Shown here one piece after another: positions 1 to 7,263 of a stretch of 12,098 nt of DNA. The DNA lies in assembly GCA_964619315.1 (NCBI GenBank), contig CAZUEH010000029.1:1-12098 (forward strand), written 5' to 3'. A program made the position numbers and the translations under genes. This DNA is from Fimisoma sp964619315 (lineage in GTDB: Bacteria; Bacillota; Clostridia; Peptostreptococcales; Anaerovoracaceae). Below the pieces are notes generated by a model. That model worked only from the letters and a program-made list of their open reading frames with translations. It searched no databases and had not been told where the DNA came from. Numbering within the stretch: the first letter of the stretch is position 1; each line of letters starts with the position of its first letter.

Positions 1-1
1 T

Positions 2-538
2 GAAGAAGAAGCAGAAAAAGTTGATGAGGGGGCTAAAGACGAATCAGAAACTTGTGAAGGATGTTCAGAAGGATGTTCAGAGGAATGTTCAGGCGAAGTG
101 ACAGAAGAGCCTAAAGAAGAGGTGGAAGACGAAGCATTAAATGCTAAATATCTCAGATTGATGGCTGATTTTCAAAACTTCAAGAGAAGAACAGAGAAAG
201 AAAAAAGCGACATTTATGCGTTTGCAAATGAAAAAGTTATTGGCGAACTGCTTAATGTAATAGATAACTTTGAAAGAGCGCTTGTTGCAGGGGATGCAGA
301 AGATAGCTTTTATAAAGGGATGGAAATGATTTTGAAACAGCTCTTAGGGGTGCTTGAAAAAGAAGGAGCTACAGAAATCAAGGCATTGGGAGAGGACTTT
401 GATCCGAATTTTCACAATGCAGTAATGATGGAGGACAGTACCGAGTACGAAGGCGGAAAGGTAACGGAAGTTCTCCAAAAGGGGTACATTTTAAATAATA
501 GAGTAATTAGACCTTCAATGGTAAAGGTCGCTAATTAG
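2..538 (+). CDS. grpE: Nucleotide exchange factor GrpE (5' partial)
   Basis: GrpE releases ADP from DnaK so that the chaperone can let go of its client. The reading frame is open from the first full codon at 2, so the gene begins upstream of the window and 178 residues are visible. The GTG at 98 is not a credible start because the acidic tail continues upstream without a break. Family features are the long helical stretch beginning around LRLMADFQNFKRR, and the C-terminal beta domain ending with a VIRPSMVKVA-type motif. The visible N-terminal tail is very acidic and holds four Cys codons (53, 62, 74, 86) in a CX2CX3CX3C pattern made by a 12-bp tandem repeat, which is unusual for GrpE. dnaK starts 16 bases after the stop codon. 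An hrcA gene or CIRCE operator would be expected upstream but is outside the window. Confidence 0.95.
   Translation, partial: EEEAEKVDEGAKDESETCEGCSEGCSEECSGEVTEEPKEEVEDEALNAKYLRLMADFQNFKRRTEKEKSDIYAFANEKVIGELLNVIDNFERALVAGDAEDSFYKGMEMILKQLLGVLEKEGATEIKALGEDFDPNFHNAVMMEDSTEYEGGKVTEVLQKGYILNNRVIRPSMVKVAN
62..97 (+). repeat. Three 12-bp tandem repeats inside grpE
   Basis: Three in-frame copies of TGTTCAGARGRA-like units lie at 62-73, 74-85 and 86-97 (the last is TGTTCAGGCGAA). They encode Cys-Ser-Glu-Gly, Cys-Ser-Glu-Glu and Cys-Ser-Gly-Glu. A shorter related unit, TGTGAAGGA, precedes them at 53-61. The length is a multiple of three, so copy-number change would alter the number of cysteines without breaking grpE. 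Confidence 0.85.
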
Positions 539-554
539 TAGGAGGAAAAATAGA

Positions 555-2423
555 ATGGCAAAAGTAATTGGTATTGACTTAGGAACAACAAACTCATGTG
601 TTTCAGTATTAGAAGGCGGAGAGCCAACAGTTATTGCAAACGCAGAGGGAATGAGAACTACTCCATCCGTAGTAGGATTTAAAAAAGACGGAGAAAGATT
701 AGTAGGAGAAACTGCAAAAAGACAGGCAGTAACTAACCCTGAAAGAACAATTTCATCTATCAAGAGAGATATGGGAGAAGACCATAAGGTAACAGTAGAT
801 GGAAAGGACTATACACCGCAGGATATTTCCGCAATGATCCTTACAAAATTGAAAAATGACGCTGAAGCATATTTGGGCGAAAAGATTACAGAAGCAGTAA
901 TCACAGTACCTGCATATTTCTCAGACGCTCAGAAACAGGCAACTAAGGACGCAGGAAAAATCGCAGGACTTGATGTAAAGAGAATCATCAATGAGCCTAC
1001 AGCAGCATCTTTGGCATATGGACTTGACAAAGAAGGCGGTTCACACAAAATTTTAGTATATGACTTAGGTGGTGGTACTTTCGACGTATCCATTCTTGAA
1101 CTTGGTGATGGCGTATTTGAAGTAATGGCTACCAACGGAGATACTCGTCTTGGTGGAGATGACTTCGACGAAGTACTTGTAAACTATTTGGCAGACAACT
1201 TTGCTAAGCAAAATGGCGTTGACTTGAGAGCTGACAACATGGCGCATCAGAGACTAAAGGAAGCTGCAGAAAAGGCTAAAAAAGAACTTTCCGGTTCACA
1301 GACAACAAACATCAACTTACCGTTTATCACAGTAACTGCTGATGGACCTCTTCATATGAATGAAGATTTAACAAGAGCAAAATTTGATCAGCTTACTGGT
1401 CACCTTGTTGAAAGAACTATCGAGCCAATGAAAAAGGCTATGGCAGATGCTGGCGTTAGCAACTCTGATATCGAAAAGGTAATCTTAGTTGGTGGTTCCA
1501 CAAGAATTCCTGCAGTTCAGGAAGCTGTTAAAAAGGTTACAGCTAAAGAACCGTTTAAGGGAATCAACCCTGACGAATGCGTAGCTATTGGAGCAGCAAT
1601 TCAGGCAGGCGTATTGACTGGTGAAGTTCACGACGTATTACTTTTAGACGTAACTCCATTATCACTTTCAATCGAAACTTTAGGCGGAGTTGCAACAAAA
1701 CTTATCGAAAGAAATACAACAATTCCTACAAAGAAGAGCCAAATCTTCTCTACTGCTGCTGACAATCAGACAGCCGTTGACATCCATGTAATGCAGGGTG
1801 AAAGAGAAATCGCATCCGGAAACACTACTTTGGGAAGATTCCAGCTTACAGGAATTGCACCAGCTCCTCGTGGCATTCCACAGATCGAAGTTACTTTCGA
1901 CATCGATGCTAATGGTATCGTAAACGTAAATGCTAAGGACATGGGAACTGGTAAGGAACAGAGAATCACAATCACTTCATCAACTCACCTTTCTGATGAT
2001 GAAATAAATGCAAAGGTTAAAGAAGCTGAGCAGTATGCAGAAGAAGATAAGGCAAGAAAAGAAGAAGTAGAAGTTAGAAATAGAGCAGAATCTCTAGTTT
2101 ATGACACAGAAAAATCTGTTACAGAGCTTGGAGATAAGCTATCAGAAGAAGAAAAGACAGAGATCAATGATGCTAAAGATCAGCTTCAGGCAGTTCTTAA
2201 CAACGGAACTGTTGAGCAGATCAAAGAAAAAACTGAGGCTCTGACTGAAAAATTCCATGTGATTTCAACTAAACTATATCAGCAGGCACAGGGAGCAGAA
2301 GGTGCAGCAGGTGAAGGATTTGATCCTAACCAAGCAGCAGGCGGAGCTCAAGAAGCCCCAGCAGATGACAATGTAGTTGATGCAGACTATGAAGTAGTAG
2401 ATGAGGATAAAGAAGAAAACTAA
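555..2423 (+). CDS. dnaK: Hsp70 chaperone DnaK
   Basis: ATP-dependent cytoplasmic Hsp70 that binds exposed hydrophobic segments and works with DnaJ and GrpE. All three Hsp70 signatures are present: IDLGTTNS at residues 7-14, the VYDLGGGTFDVSI block at 168-180, and VILVGGSTRIPAVQ at 309-322. The interdomain linker VLLLDVTPLS is at 361-370, followed by the substrate-binding domain and a helical lid. The Gln/Ala/Gly-rich tail ends in the usual VVDADYEVVDED motif. The protein is 622 residues and lacks the roughly 24-residue insert near residue 80 found in proteobacterial DnaK, as expected of Firmicutes. The start is fixed by AGGAGG at 540-545, nine bases before ATG. The gene is intact with nothing odd in the active site. 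Confidence 0.98.
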   Translation: MAKVIGIDLGTTNSCVSVLEGGEPTVIANAEGMRTTPSVVGFKKDGERLVGETAKRQAVTNPERTISSIKRDMGEDHKVTVDGKDYTPQDISAMILTKLKNDAEAYLGEKITEAVITVPAYFSDAQKQATKDAGKIAGLDVKRIINEPTAASLAYGLDKEGGSHKILVYDLGGGTFDVSILELGDGVFEVMATNGDTRLGGDDFDEVLVNYLADNFAKQNGVDLRADNMAHQRLKEAAEKAKKELSGSQTTNINLPFITVTADGPLHMNEDLTRAKFDQLTGHLVERTIEPMKKAMADAGVSNSDIEKVILVGGSTRIPAVQEAVKKVTAKEPFKGINPDECVAIGAAIQAGVLTGEVHDVLLLDVTPLSLSIETLGGVATKLIERNTTIPTKKSQIFSTAADNQTAVDIHVMQGEREIASGNTTLGRFQLTGIAPAPRGIPQIEVTFDIDANGIVNVNAKDMGTGKEQRITITSSTHLSDDEINAKVKEAEQYAEEDKARKEEVEVRNRAESLVYDTEKSVTELGDKLSEEEKTEINDAKDQLQAVLNNGTVEQIKEKTEALTEKFHVISTKLYQQAQGAEGAAGEGFDPNQAAGGAQEAPADDNVVDADYEVVDEDKEEN

Positions 2424-2447
2424 TATATCCAAATGCTGACCATAGCG

Positions 2448-2511
2448 GGAAGCTTTCAAAAATAATAAAATAAGAAAATGTGCAGTAAGACGATATTTCC
2501 TGAAAGCTTCC
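2448..2511. repeat. Inverted repeat in dnaK-dnaJ spacer
   Basis: GGAAGCTTTCA at 2448-2458 is perfectly complementary to TGAAAGCTTCC at 2501-2511, giving an 11-bp stem (12 with a G-T pair at 2447/2512) around a 42-base A-rich loop. No T-run follows, so it is not a classic terminator. It could act as an mRNA processing or stability element that sets the dnaK to dnaJ ratio. That role is inference. A 10-bp palindrome GCCAATTGGC follows at 2516-2525. Confidence 0.6.
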
Positions 2512-2575
2512 TAAGGCCAATTGGCAAAAGTGGATTCAAAGAAGGAAATATTTGTCTTGTGTAAGAGGTTGTAAA

Positions 2576-3718
2576 ATGGCAGAAAAACGTGATTATTACG
2601 AAGTGCTTGGCTTAAGCAAAGGTGCAAGTGAGGATGAAATCAAAAAGGCTTTTAGAAAAATGGCCATGAAGTATCATCCTGACAAAAATCCGGGAGATAA
2701 GACGGCAGAGGAAAATTTCAAAGAGGTAAATGAGGCATATGGCGTCTTGTCTGATTCAGAAAAGAAGAGCAAGTACGATAGATTCGGCCATGCAGGAGTA
2801 GACCCTAACGCTGGTTTTGGCGGCGGCGGTGCCTACGGTGGTTTTGGTGGCTTCGAAGATATTTTCGATATGTTCGGAGGTATGTTTGGTGGTGGCTTCA
2901 ATGGTGGTCAGCAAAGAAGGGCTAACCAACCTAAAAAGGGAAGAGACCTGCAAAAGGCCATTACTATCTCCTTTGAAGAAGCAGCATTCGGCACAAAGAG
3001 AGAACTTGAAATAAACAAATTTGTTAGCTGCCCTACCTGCAAAGGTGAGGGAACAAAACCTGGAACTTCTAAAAAGACTTGTCCTAAATGCGGCGGCAGT
3101 GGACAAGTTACTCAAACTCAAAGAACTGCATTTGGTCAGTTCCAAAGTGTAACAGGATGTGACCAATGTGGTGGTACAGGCCAGATAATTGAAGAACCTT
3201 GTGTAGACTGCAAAGGAACCGGCAAGGTTAAGAAGACTGTAAAAATCGCTGTTGATATACCGGCAGGTGTAGATAATGAAAGCGTAATTCCAATTAGAGG
3301 ACAAGGCGAGCCAGGAGTAAACGGCGGACCTACAGGCGACTTATATATAGTTATATCGGTTAAGCCTCATAAAATGTTCAAGAGACAAGGGGATGACCTG
3401 TATCTTGAAATGCCTATAAGCTTTGACCAAGCTGCATTAGGTGCAGAACTAGTAGTGCCTACTCTTGATGGCAAAGTTTCATATAAGATTCCAGCGGGTA
3501 CCCAAGCGGGAACTGTATTTAGACTCAAAGACAAAGGGGTTAAACGCCTGCGTCGTGAGTCAAAGGGGGACCTTTATGTTAAGGTGAACCTTGAAGTTCC
3601 AACTAAACTTAGCAACAAGCAAAAGAAAGCCATAACTGAAATGAGCAAAGTAGTCACAGAAGACTGCTACCAAAAGAAGGGTGGCTTTGCTGAAAAATTA
3701 AAGGAAATGTTCAAATAG
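2576..3718 (+). CDS. dnaJ: Hsp40 co-chaperone DnaJ
   Basis: DnaJ stimulates the ATPase of DnaK and delivers unfolded clients to it. The 380-residue protein has the full type I layout: J domain (residues 1-70) with the HPD motif at 34-36, a Gly/Phe-rich region (about 72-115), four CXXCXGXG zinc-finger motifs with Cys pairs at 152/155, 169/172, 195/198 and 209/212, and the C-terminal substrate-binding domains. I chose ATG at 2576 because AAGAGG at 2563-2568 sits seven bases upstream and the protein then begins MAEKRDYYEVLG, as in other DnaJ proteins. The in-frame TTG at 2552 would add eight residues (MSCVRGCK) with a poorer ribosome site. The 152-base gap after dnaK is long for this operon and holds an inverted repeat. 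Confidence 0.97.
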   Translation: MAEKRDYYEVLGLSKGASEDEIKKAFRKMAMKYHPDKNPGDKTAEENFKEVNEAYGVLSDSEKKSKYDRFGHAGVDPNAGFGGGGAYGGFGGFEDIFDMFGGMFGGGFNGGQQRRANQPKKGRDLQKAITISFEEAAFGTKRELEINKFVSCPTCKGEGTKPGTSKKTCPKCGGSGQVTQTQRTAFGQFQSVTGCDQCGGTGQIIEEPCVDCKGTGKVKKTVKIAVDIPAGVDNESVIPIRGQGEPGVNGGPTGDLYIVISVKPHKMFKRQGDDLYLEMPISFDQAALGAELVVPTLDGKVSYKIPAGTQAGTVFRLKDKGVKRLRRESKGDLYVKVNLEVPTKLSNKQKKAITEMSKVVTEDCYQKKGGFAEKLKEMFK

Positions 3719-3730
3719 AGCATTTATATA

Positions 3731-3765
3731 AAAGGACTTCTGCCTTTATGGCGGAAGCCTTTTTG
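3731..3765 (+). terminator. Rho-independent terminator after dnaJ
   Basis: The left arm AAGG-A-CTTCTGCC and right arm GGCGGAAG-CCTT pair around the loop TTTAT, with one bulged A and one G-U pair. The right arm runs into TTTTT at about 3761-3764. It starts about a dozen bases after the dnaJ stop and ends the chaperone operon, so prmA further on is not read from it by simple continuation. Confidence 0.85.
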
Positions 3766-3816
3766 CGTTGAGGCAATGAATATAACCGGAAAATGGCGAA
3801 AATTACAAGAAAACCC

Positions 3817-3847
3817 TTGACTATATGGTAACTATATACTTTAGAAT
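3817..3847 (+). promoter_or_regulatory. MerR-type promoter/operator for transporter
   Basis: A good -35 box, TTGACT (3817-3822), is separated by 19 bases from the -10-like TAGAAT (3842-3847). Such a stretched spacer is the hallmark of promoters activated by MerR-family proteins. The spacer is nearly filled by a 17-bp imperfect dyad, TATATGGTAACTATATA (3822-3838), whose half-sites read TATATxGT. A TATACT hexamer at 3835-3840 is a rival -10 but would leave a spacer of only 12. The likely regulator is the BmrR-like protein encoded at 5990-6799. That link is inferred from proximity and architecture. Confidence 0.6.
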
Positions 3848-3876
3848 TTGATTATCAGATTAAGGAGTGTGCAATA

Positions 3877-5298
3877 ATGAAACTTGGTTTCAAAACAAAA
3901 TTATCCTACGGTGTGGGCGCTGTCTGCGACAACGCTATGTACATGCTTACGGGAACATATTTACTGTTATTTTTAACAACTGTAGCGGGAGTGAGCCCTG
4001 CTGTAGCAGGAACCATATCGGCCGTTGGGTCTATATGGGAAGCTTTTTGTGCGCCAGTTGTAGGGTTCAAATCAGACTCGGCGATTACAAGATTCGGCAA
4101 AAGAAAGCCTTTCCTGCTAGGCGCAGCTTTTCCTGTGGCCATAGTGACAAGCTTACTTTTTACAGCCATTGACGCATCACCCACTATAAAGATAATTTAT
4201 TACTTGGTTATGGTTATCCTATTTTGGACATGCTTTTCTTCGTTCTTCGTGCCATATTTAGCATGGGGCTCAGAATTGACAGATGACTACAATGAGAGAA
4301 CAGTTCTTAGATCCTATTCCTATGTTTTCAATCAGGTGGGAATGTGTGTAGGAATGGTTTTACCATCAATAGTGGTAGACTATTGTATGAATTTAGGCAA
4401 AACATCTCAGCAGTCATGGCAAATAGTAGGGATAATGGTAGGAATATGCGGAACTGCCGCATTGCTTATTTGTGCCTTATCTATCAAGACGGATGATGTC
4501 AAAGACTTTGTAAAGCCGCCAAAAAAGAAAAAAGACAATATTATAAAACTGTTGCCAACAATATTCAAAGAGTATTTGAGTATTTTGAAATTAAAACCCG
4601 TTAGAATTATAATGGGTGCTAGCTTGGCATACTTAATTGCCAATATTACTTTTTCTTCCGACCGTGTTTTCTTTATGAAATTCAATATGGGTATGGATGA
4701 AAAGAGCATTTCCCTTGTATTGATGCTGATAACTGTAGCAGGGGTGGTAACGGTTCCTTTCATAGGTAAACTGGCAAGCAAATTAGATAAAAAAGACGTC
4801 TCCATGTATATAATAGGTAATTGTGGAGTCATGATGATCAGTACAAAGCTGGTAGGAATCAACTCTTATGGAATGTTGATTGCAGTATGTTTGCTTTATG
4901 CATTGGCCAATGCTTGTTATTGGCAACTGATGCCATCGATGATATACGATGCGTGCGATGTTGAGGAACTGGCTTCTGGGCAGAAGCGTTCAGGCACAGT
5001 AATTTCATTACAGGCATTATCTGAATCCATTTCGGTAGCAATGGGACTTCAAATTTTAGGATTCATTCTTCAAATGGCTGGATTTAACAGCGATGCTGCA
5101 GTGCAGTCATCAATGGCATTAGATTGGGTAGAAACAGCCTTAGTAGTTATACCAGGAGGCGCTATGGTGCTTGTGGCTATTATTATAAAGAAATTCCCTG
5201 TCACTAGAGAAGTATTCGGTAGAGTCAAATTGGCATTAGAAAGACGAAGCCAAGGCGAAGAAGTGGATATGGAAGAATTCAAAGAGTTGTTTAAATAG
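3877..5298 (+). CDS. GPH-family (MelB-like) MFS transporter
   Basis: A 473-residue polytopic membrane protein with about 12 predicted helices, in the glycoside-pentoside-hexuronide:cation symporter branch of the major facilitator superfamily. The start KTKLSYGVGAVCDN matches the MelB-type first helix, and the segment SIWEAFCAPVVGF followed by TRFGKRKPFLL matches the family helix II and loop 2-3 signature. The C-terminal half carries the LPSMIYDACDVEELASGQKRSG region equivalent to the conserved ADIVDYGE segment. The substrate cannot be read from sequence; GPH members move sugars, glycosides or uronides, and some distant members other solutes. By alignment, MelB sodium ligands Asp55 and Asp59 are Glu55 and Ala59 here. 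AAGGAG at 3862-3867 sets the ATG. It is a single-gene unit with its own promoter and terminator. Confidence 0.88.
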   Translation: MKLGFKTKLSYGVGAVCDNAMYMLTGTYLLLFLTTVAGVSPAVAGTISAVGSIWEAFCAPVVGFKSDSAITRFGKRKPFLLGAAFPVAIVTSLLFTAIDASPTIKIIYYLVMVILFWTCFSSFFVPYLAWGSELTDDYNERTVLRSYSYVFNQVGMCVGMVLPSIVVDYCMNLGKTSQQSWQIVGIMVGICGTAALLICALSIKTDDVKDFVKPPKKKKDNIIKLLPTIFKEYLSILKLKPVRIIMGASLAYLIANITFSSDRVFFMKFNMGMDEKSISLVLMLITVAGVVTVPFIGKLASKLDKKDVSMYIIGNCGVMMISTKLVGINSYGMLIAVCLLYALANACYWQLMPSMIYDACDVEELASGQKRSGTVISLQALSESISVAMGLQILGFILQMAGFNSDAAVQSSMALDWVETALVVIPGGAMVLVAIIIKKFPVTREVFGRVKLALERRSQGEEVDMEEFKELFK

Positions 5299-5307
5299 GA
5301 ATAGCAA

Positions 5308-5337
5308 AAGGCTCCCTCTTTGGGAGCCTTGTTTTTT
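5308..5337. terminator. Strong terminator, probably bidirectional
   Basis: AAGGCTCCC (5308-5316) and GGGAGCCTT (5322-5330) form a perfect 9-bp stem around TCTTT, followed by a G and six T residues (5332-5337). It ends the transporter transcript. On the minus strand the stem is followed by TTTT, so it can also end the convergent merR-pseudogene transcript. Confidence 0.92.
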
Positions 5338-5342
5338 ACCTA

Positions 5343-5981
5343 TCACAACAAATAAAAGTACATACTGCCATCATACTGCTCATCCAAAGTCTGCTTGCTC
5401 GTAAAAGTGCAATGCAGCTCCTTTGGGAAAATATCGTATTTGTCATATGGCTTTACGATAGTTGTTATGGCCGCATCTATCATCTCGTTTGTGCCATCTA
5501 AACTGTGTTCTGCTAATTGGGCATCCGTCTGATAGAAAACGTGAATGCTTTCAAAGACAACGGATATCCGCCATATGTCCTCGTGGGTAAATTCTTTGAT
5601 TTTTTGCTCTGCTTGCATCAAAACCCTTTTTGAAATCTCATCTTTAATGGTTTAATAGCACACGAAAACATTATTAGGATTTTGATACTCTAGATTACAT
5701 TTGTATTTAATAGATAACTCTGAAAATTTATCAGCGATTTCTCGTTGGTACTTCTTATCCAAATTCGCTCCATTATGAAACTTTCTGCTATCCTCATGAT
5801 CAAAGAGAACTGCCCTAAGACGGGTAAGCTCAGTGATGGTAGTGTCGCACAAATAGGCATAAAGTTTGACTTTATATTTATCATAGAACCATTCTCCAAA
5901 GTCACTTAGTAGTGGCGATGGTTCGATTCTATTTTCAATTAAATCAATAACATGATTTTATTCTTTTTCCTCTAAAAACAT
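5343..5981 (-). pseudogene. Unrecognised gene broken by two in-frame TAA codons
   Basis: A 213-codon frame runs from ATG at 5981 (MFLEEKE...) to a TAA at 5343-5345, interrupted only by TAA at 5958-5960 (codon 8) and 5652-5654 (codon 110). The three pieces share one frame with no insertion or deletion. Each stop differs from the Gln codon CAA by one C-to-T transition. The pieces have ordinary coding character: a charged segment with LIENRIEPSPLLSDFGEWF, the FDHEDSRKFHNG segment, and a C-terminal part ending DGSMYFYLL. I do not recognise the family. It starts 8 bases after the merR stop with AGGGAG just upstream, so it was the second gene of that operon. The full-length product cannot be made by normal translation; internal restarts (for example ATG at 5616-5618) could give fragments. 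A sequencing artefact cannot be excluded. Confidence 0.72.
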
Positions 5982-5989
5982 AAGGCTCC

Positions 5990-6799
5990 CTATAAAATTT
6001 TAATGGATAATTTGACTAAATAGTTAAAATATCCTTCTGTTGAAAGGTCATCTAAGATGACATCCTCATAAAACTGCGGCCCCAAATTTATGTTGTGAGC
6101 GGCAGCGTAATCTATTATTTTAAGACAGTTTTCGCCGATGTTTTCATATCCATGTTGGTCATACAAAACCAGATGAGGGCCACCAGGAGCGAGCAAAAGG
6201 CCTTTGGTATCTTGGCTTTTTTCTGTGACAGTATAGAACTTGGAATACTTGTATCCTGATTCGCTCACGCTTTCCAGAGGGATTAAACCGCCTATGGGGT
6301 AAGCGTTGTACAGCCCCAAGTCGTTACAGTAGTTGAGGTGATCGCCCAAAGCTTGGGTAATGGCGACGGTGTCATCGGGCCCTTCGTAAGTGGAAGTTAC
6401 CATCCAGCGAGAGGGCAGGTCTTGAGTAGTGACAATGCCGATTGGGGCATTTTGACCTTCTCGTGTAACACGGATTTTGTTTTGTATATATGTTTTAGAC
6501 CAATTAAGTGCTTTGATTTTTTTGTCGATTTCCGCCTCTTTAGATTCCATAAGGCGAATCAATGCTTCGGGTGAACGATTGTCCATGTGAGCCTTGATTT
6601 CCTTAATGTGAACGCCCAAATCCCTTAGCATAGCAATAATCGTGAAAGTCTCGATTTGAGTGTAAGAATAGTATCTGTAGCCGTTTTCCTCGACGATATC
6701 CGGTTTGAAAATCCCTTCTTGGTCGTAATAAAAAAGCGTCTGCTTATTGACACCACAGATTTTTGCAAATTCTCCAGTTGTAAAACAATCCTTTTTCAT
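5990..6799 (-). CDS. MerR-family regulator, BmrR/GyrI-like effector domain
   Basis: A 269-residue transcription factor. The N-terminal winged helix-turn-helix begins FTTGEFAKICGVNKQTLFYYDQEG and continues with NGYRYYSYTQIE, the classic MerR pattern. A dimerisation coiled coil lies at about residues 75-120, and the C-terminal 150 residues resemble the GyrI-like drug-binding domain of BmrR, ending YEDVILDD...EGYFNYLVKLSIKI. It lacks the clustered cysteines of metal-sensing MerR proteins, so a small organic effector is likelier. ATG at 6799 is supported by GAGGTG a few bases upstream. It is divergent from the ArsC-like gene and leads a short operon with the broken gene after it. A plausible target is the stretched-spacer promoter at 3817-3847 upstream of the transporter. 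Confidence 0.9.
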   Translation of the reverse strand: MKKDCFTTGEFAKICGVNKQTLFYYDQEGIFKPDIVEENGYRYYSYTQIETFTIIAMLRDLGVHIKEIKAHMDNRSPEALIRLMESKEAEIDKKIKALNWSKTYIQNKIRVTREGQNAPIGIVTTQDLPSRWMVTSTYEGPDDTVAITQALGDHLNYCNDLGLYNAYPIGGLIPLESVSESGYKYSKFYTVTEKSQDTKGLLLAPGGPHLVLYDQHGYENIGENCLKIIDYAAAHNINLGPQFYEDVILDDLSTEGYFNYLVKLSIKIL

Positions 6800-6814
6800 A
6801 ATACACCTCGATTT

Positions 6815-6843
6815 ATTTTAACACCTGCAATCAACAAAGACAA
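6815..6843 (-). promoter_or_regulatory. Promoter of merR
   Basis: Read on the minus strand, TTGTCT (6838-6843) and TAAAAT (6815-6820) are separated by exactly 17 bases. The start of transcription would fall around 6808, giving a very short leader that contains little more than the ribosome site. The -35 box is only four bases from the -35 box of the divergent promoter. Confidence 0.65.
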
Positions 6844-6847
6844 GATG

Positions 6848-6876
6848 TTGGCTTTTTGATAGTAGTTTGGTATACT
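6848..6876 (+). promoter_or_regulatory. Promoter of the arsC-like/cyclase/prmA operon
   Basis: TTGGCT (6848-6853) and TATACT (6871-6876) are 17 bases apart. The 12-mer TATACTTTAGAA (6871-6882) is identical to 3835-3846 in the transporter promoter, which could mean shared regulation or chance. No terminator is seen between here and 8888, so prmA is probably expressed from this promoter. Confidence 0.6.
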
Positions 6877-6903
6877 TTAGAAAAGAGATGAGGAGGAAAA
6901 ATC

Positions 6904-7263
6904 ATGTTATTTTTTGAATATCCAAAGTGTAGCACTACACAGAAAGCAAAGAAATGGCTCGAAGAAAAGGGCCTTACTTTTACTATCAGAAATATAAAGG
7001 AAGACCCTCCAAAATATGAAGAATTGAAAGAATGGTATGGATTAAGTGGACTTCCTCTAAAGAGATTGTTCAACACTAGCGGGGTCTTGTATAAATCCAT
7101 GAATTTAAAAGATAAGTTACCGAATATGAGCGAAGAGGAGCAACTCCGATTGTTGGCCACCGATGGAATGTTGGTTAAACGCCCTATTTTAATCGGCAAA
7201 ACTCAGGTTTTATTCGGCTTCAAAGAGGACCTTTGGGAGGAAGTAGTAGATGAAAATTATTGA
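6904..7263 (+). CDS. ArsC/Spx-family thioredoxin-fold protein
   Basis: A 119-residue protein of the ArsC/Spx/YusI family, a thioredoxin-like fold. The N-terminal motif YPKCSTTQKAKKWLEEKG places Cys9 at the usual active-site position, but the second position of the CXXC found in Spx and many relatives is Thr12. KRPILIG at 92-98 matches the conserved Arg-Pro motif after the family's cis-proline region. It could be a thiol-based reductase with one catalytic Cys, as in glutaredoxin-coupled ArsC, or a non-catalytic relative. True arsenate reduction is not supported by any neighbouring ars gene. AGGAGG at 6891-6896 sets the ATG. The 3' end overlaps the next gene by 14 bases, indicating translational coupling. 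Confidence 0.85.
   Translation: MLFFEYPKCSTTQKAKKWLEEKGLTFTIRNIKEDPPKYEELKEWYGLSGLPLKRLFNTSGVLYKSMNLKDKLPNMSEEEQLRLLATDGMLVKRPILIGKTQVLFGFKEDLWEEVVDENY

Noticed and set aside
98..538. GTG at 98 as the start of grpE
   Set aside because: The frame is open to the window edge and the acidic tail runs through it without a ribosome site, so the gene is cut by the window.
2552..2575. Upstream TTG start for dnaJ adding MSCVRGCK
   Set aside because: ATG at 2576 has the better-spaced ribosome site and gives the conserved N-terminus; the extension is not typical of DnaJ.
2756..3304. Minus-strand frame of 182 codons inside dnaJ
   Set aside because: It is antisense to a well-supported gene and has low-complexity composition mirrored from the dnaJ Gly-rich and Cys-rich codons, with no convincing ribosome site.
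5343..5981. TAA read as glutamine across the genome
   Set aside because: TAA ends well-recognised genes here, including dnaK, prmA, mtaB and rpsU, so the in-frame TAA codons are local to this gene.
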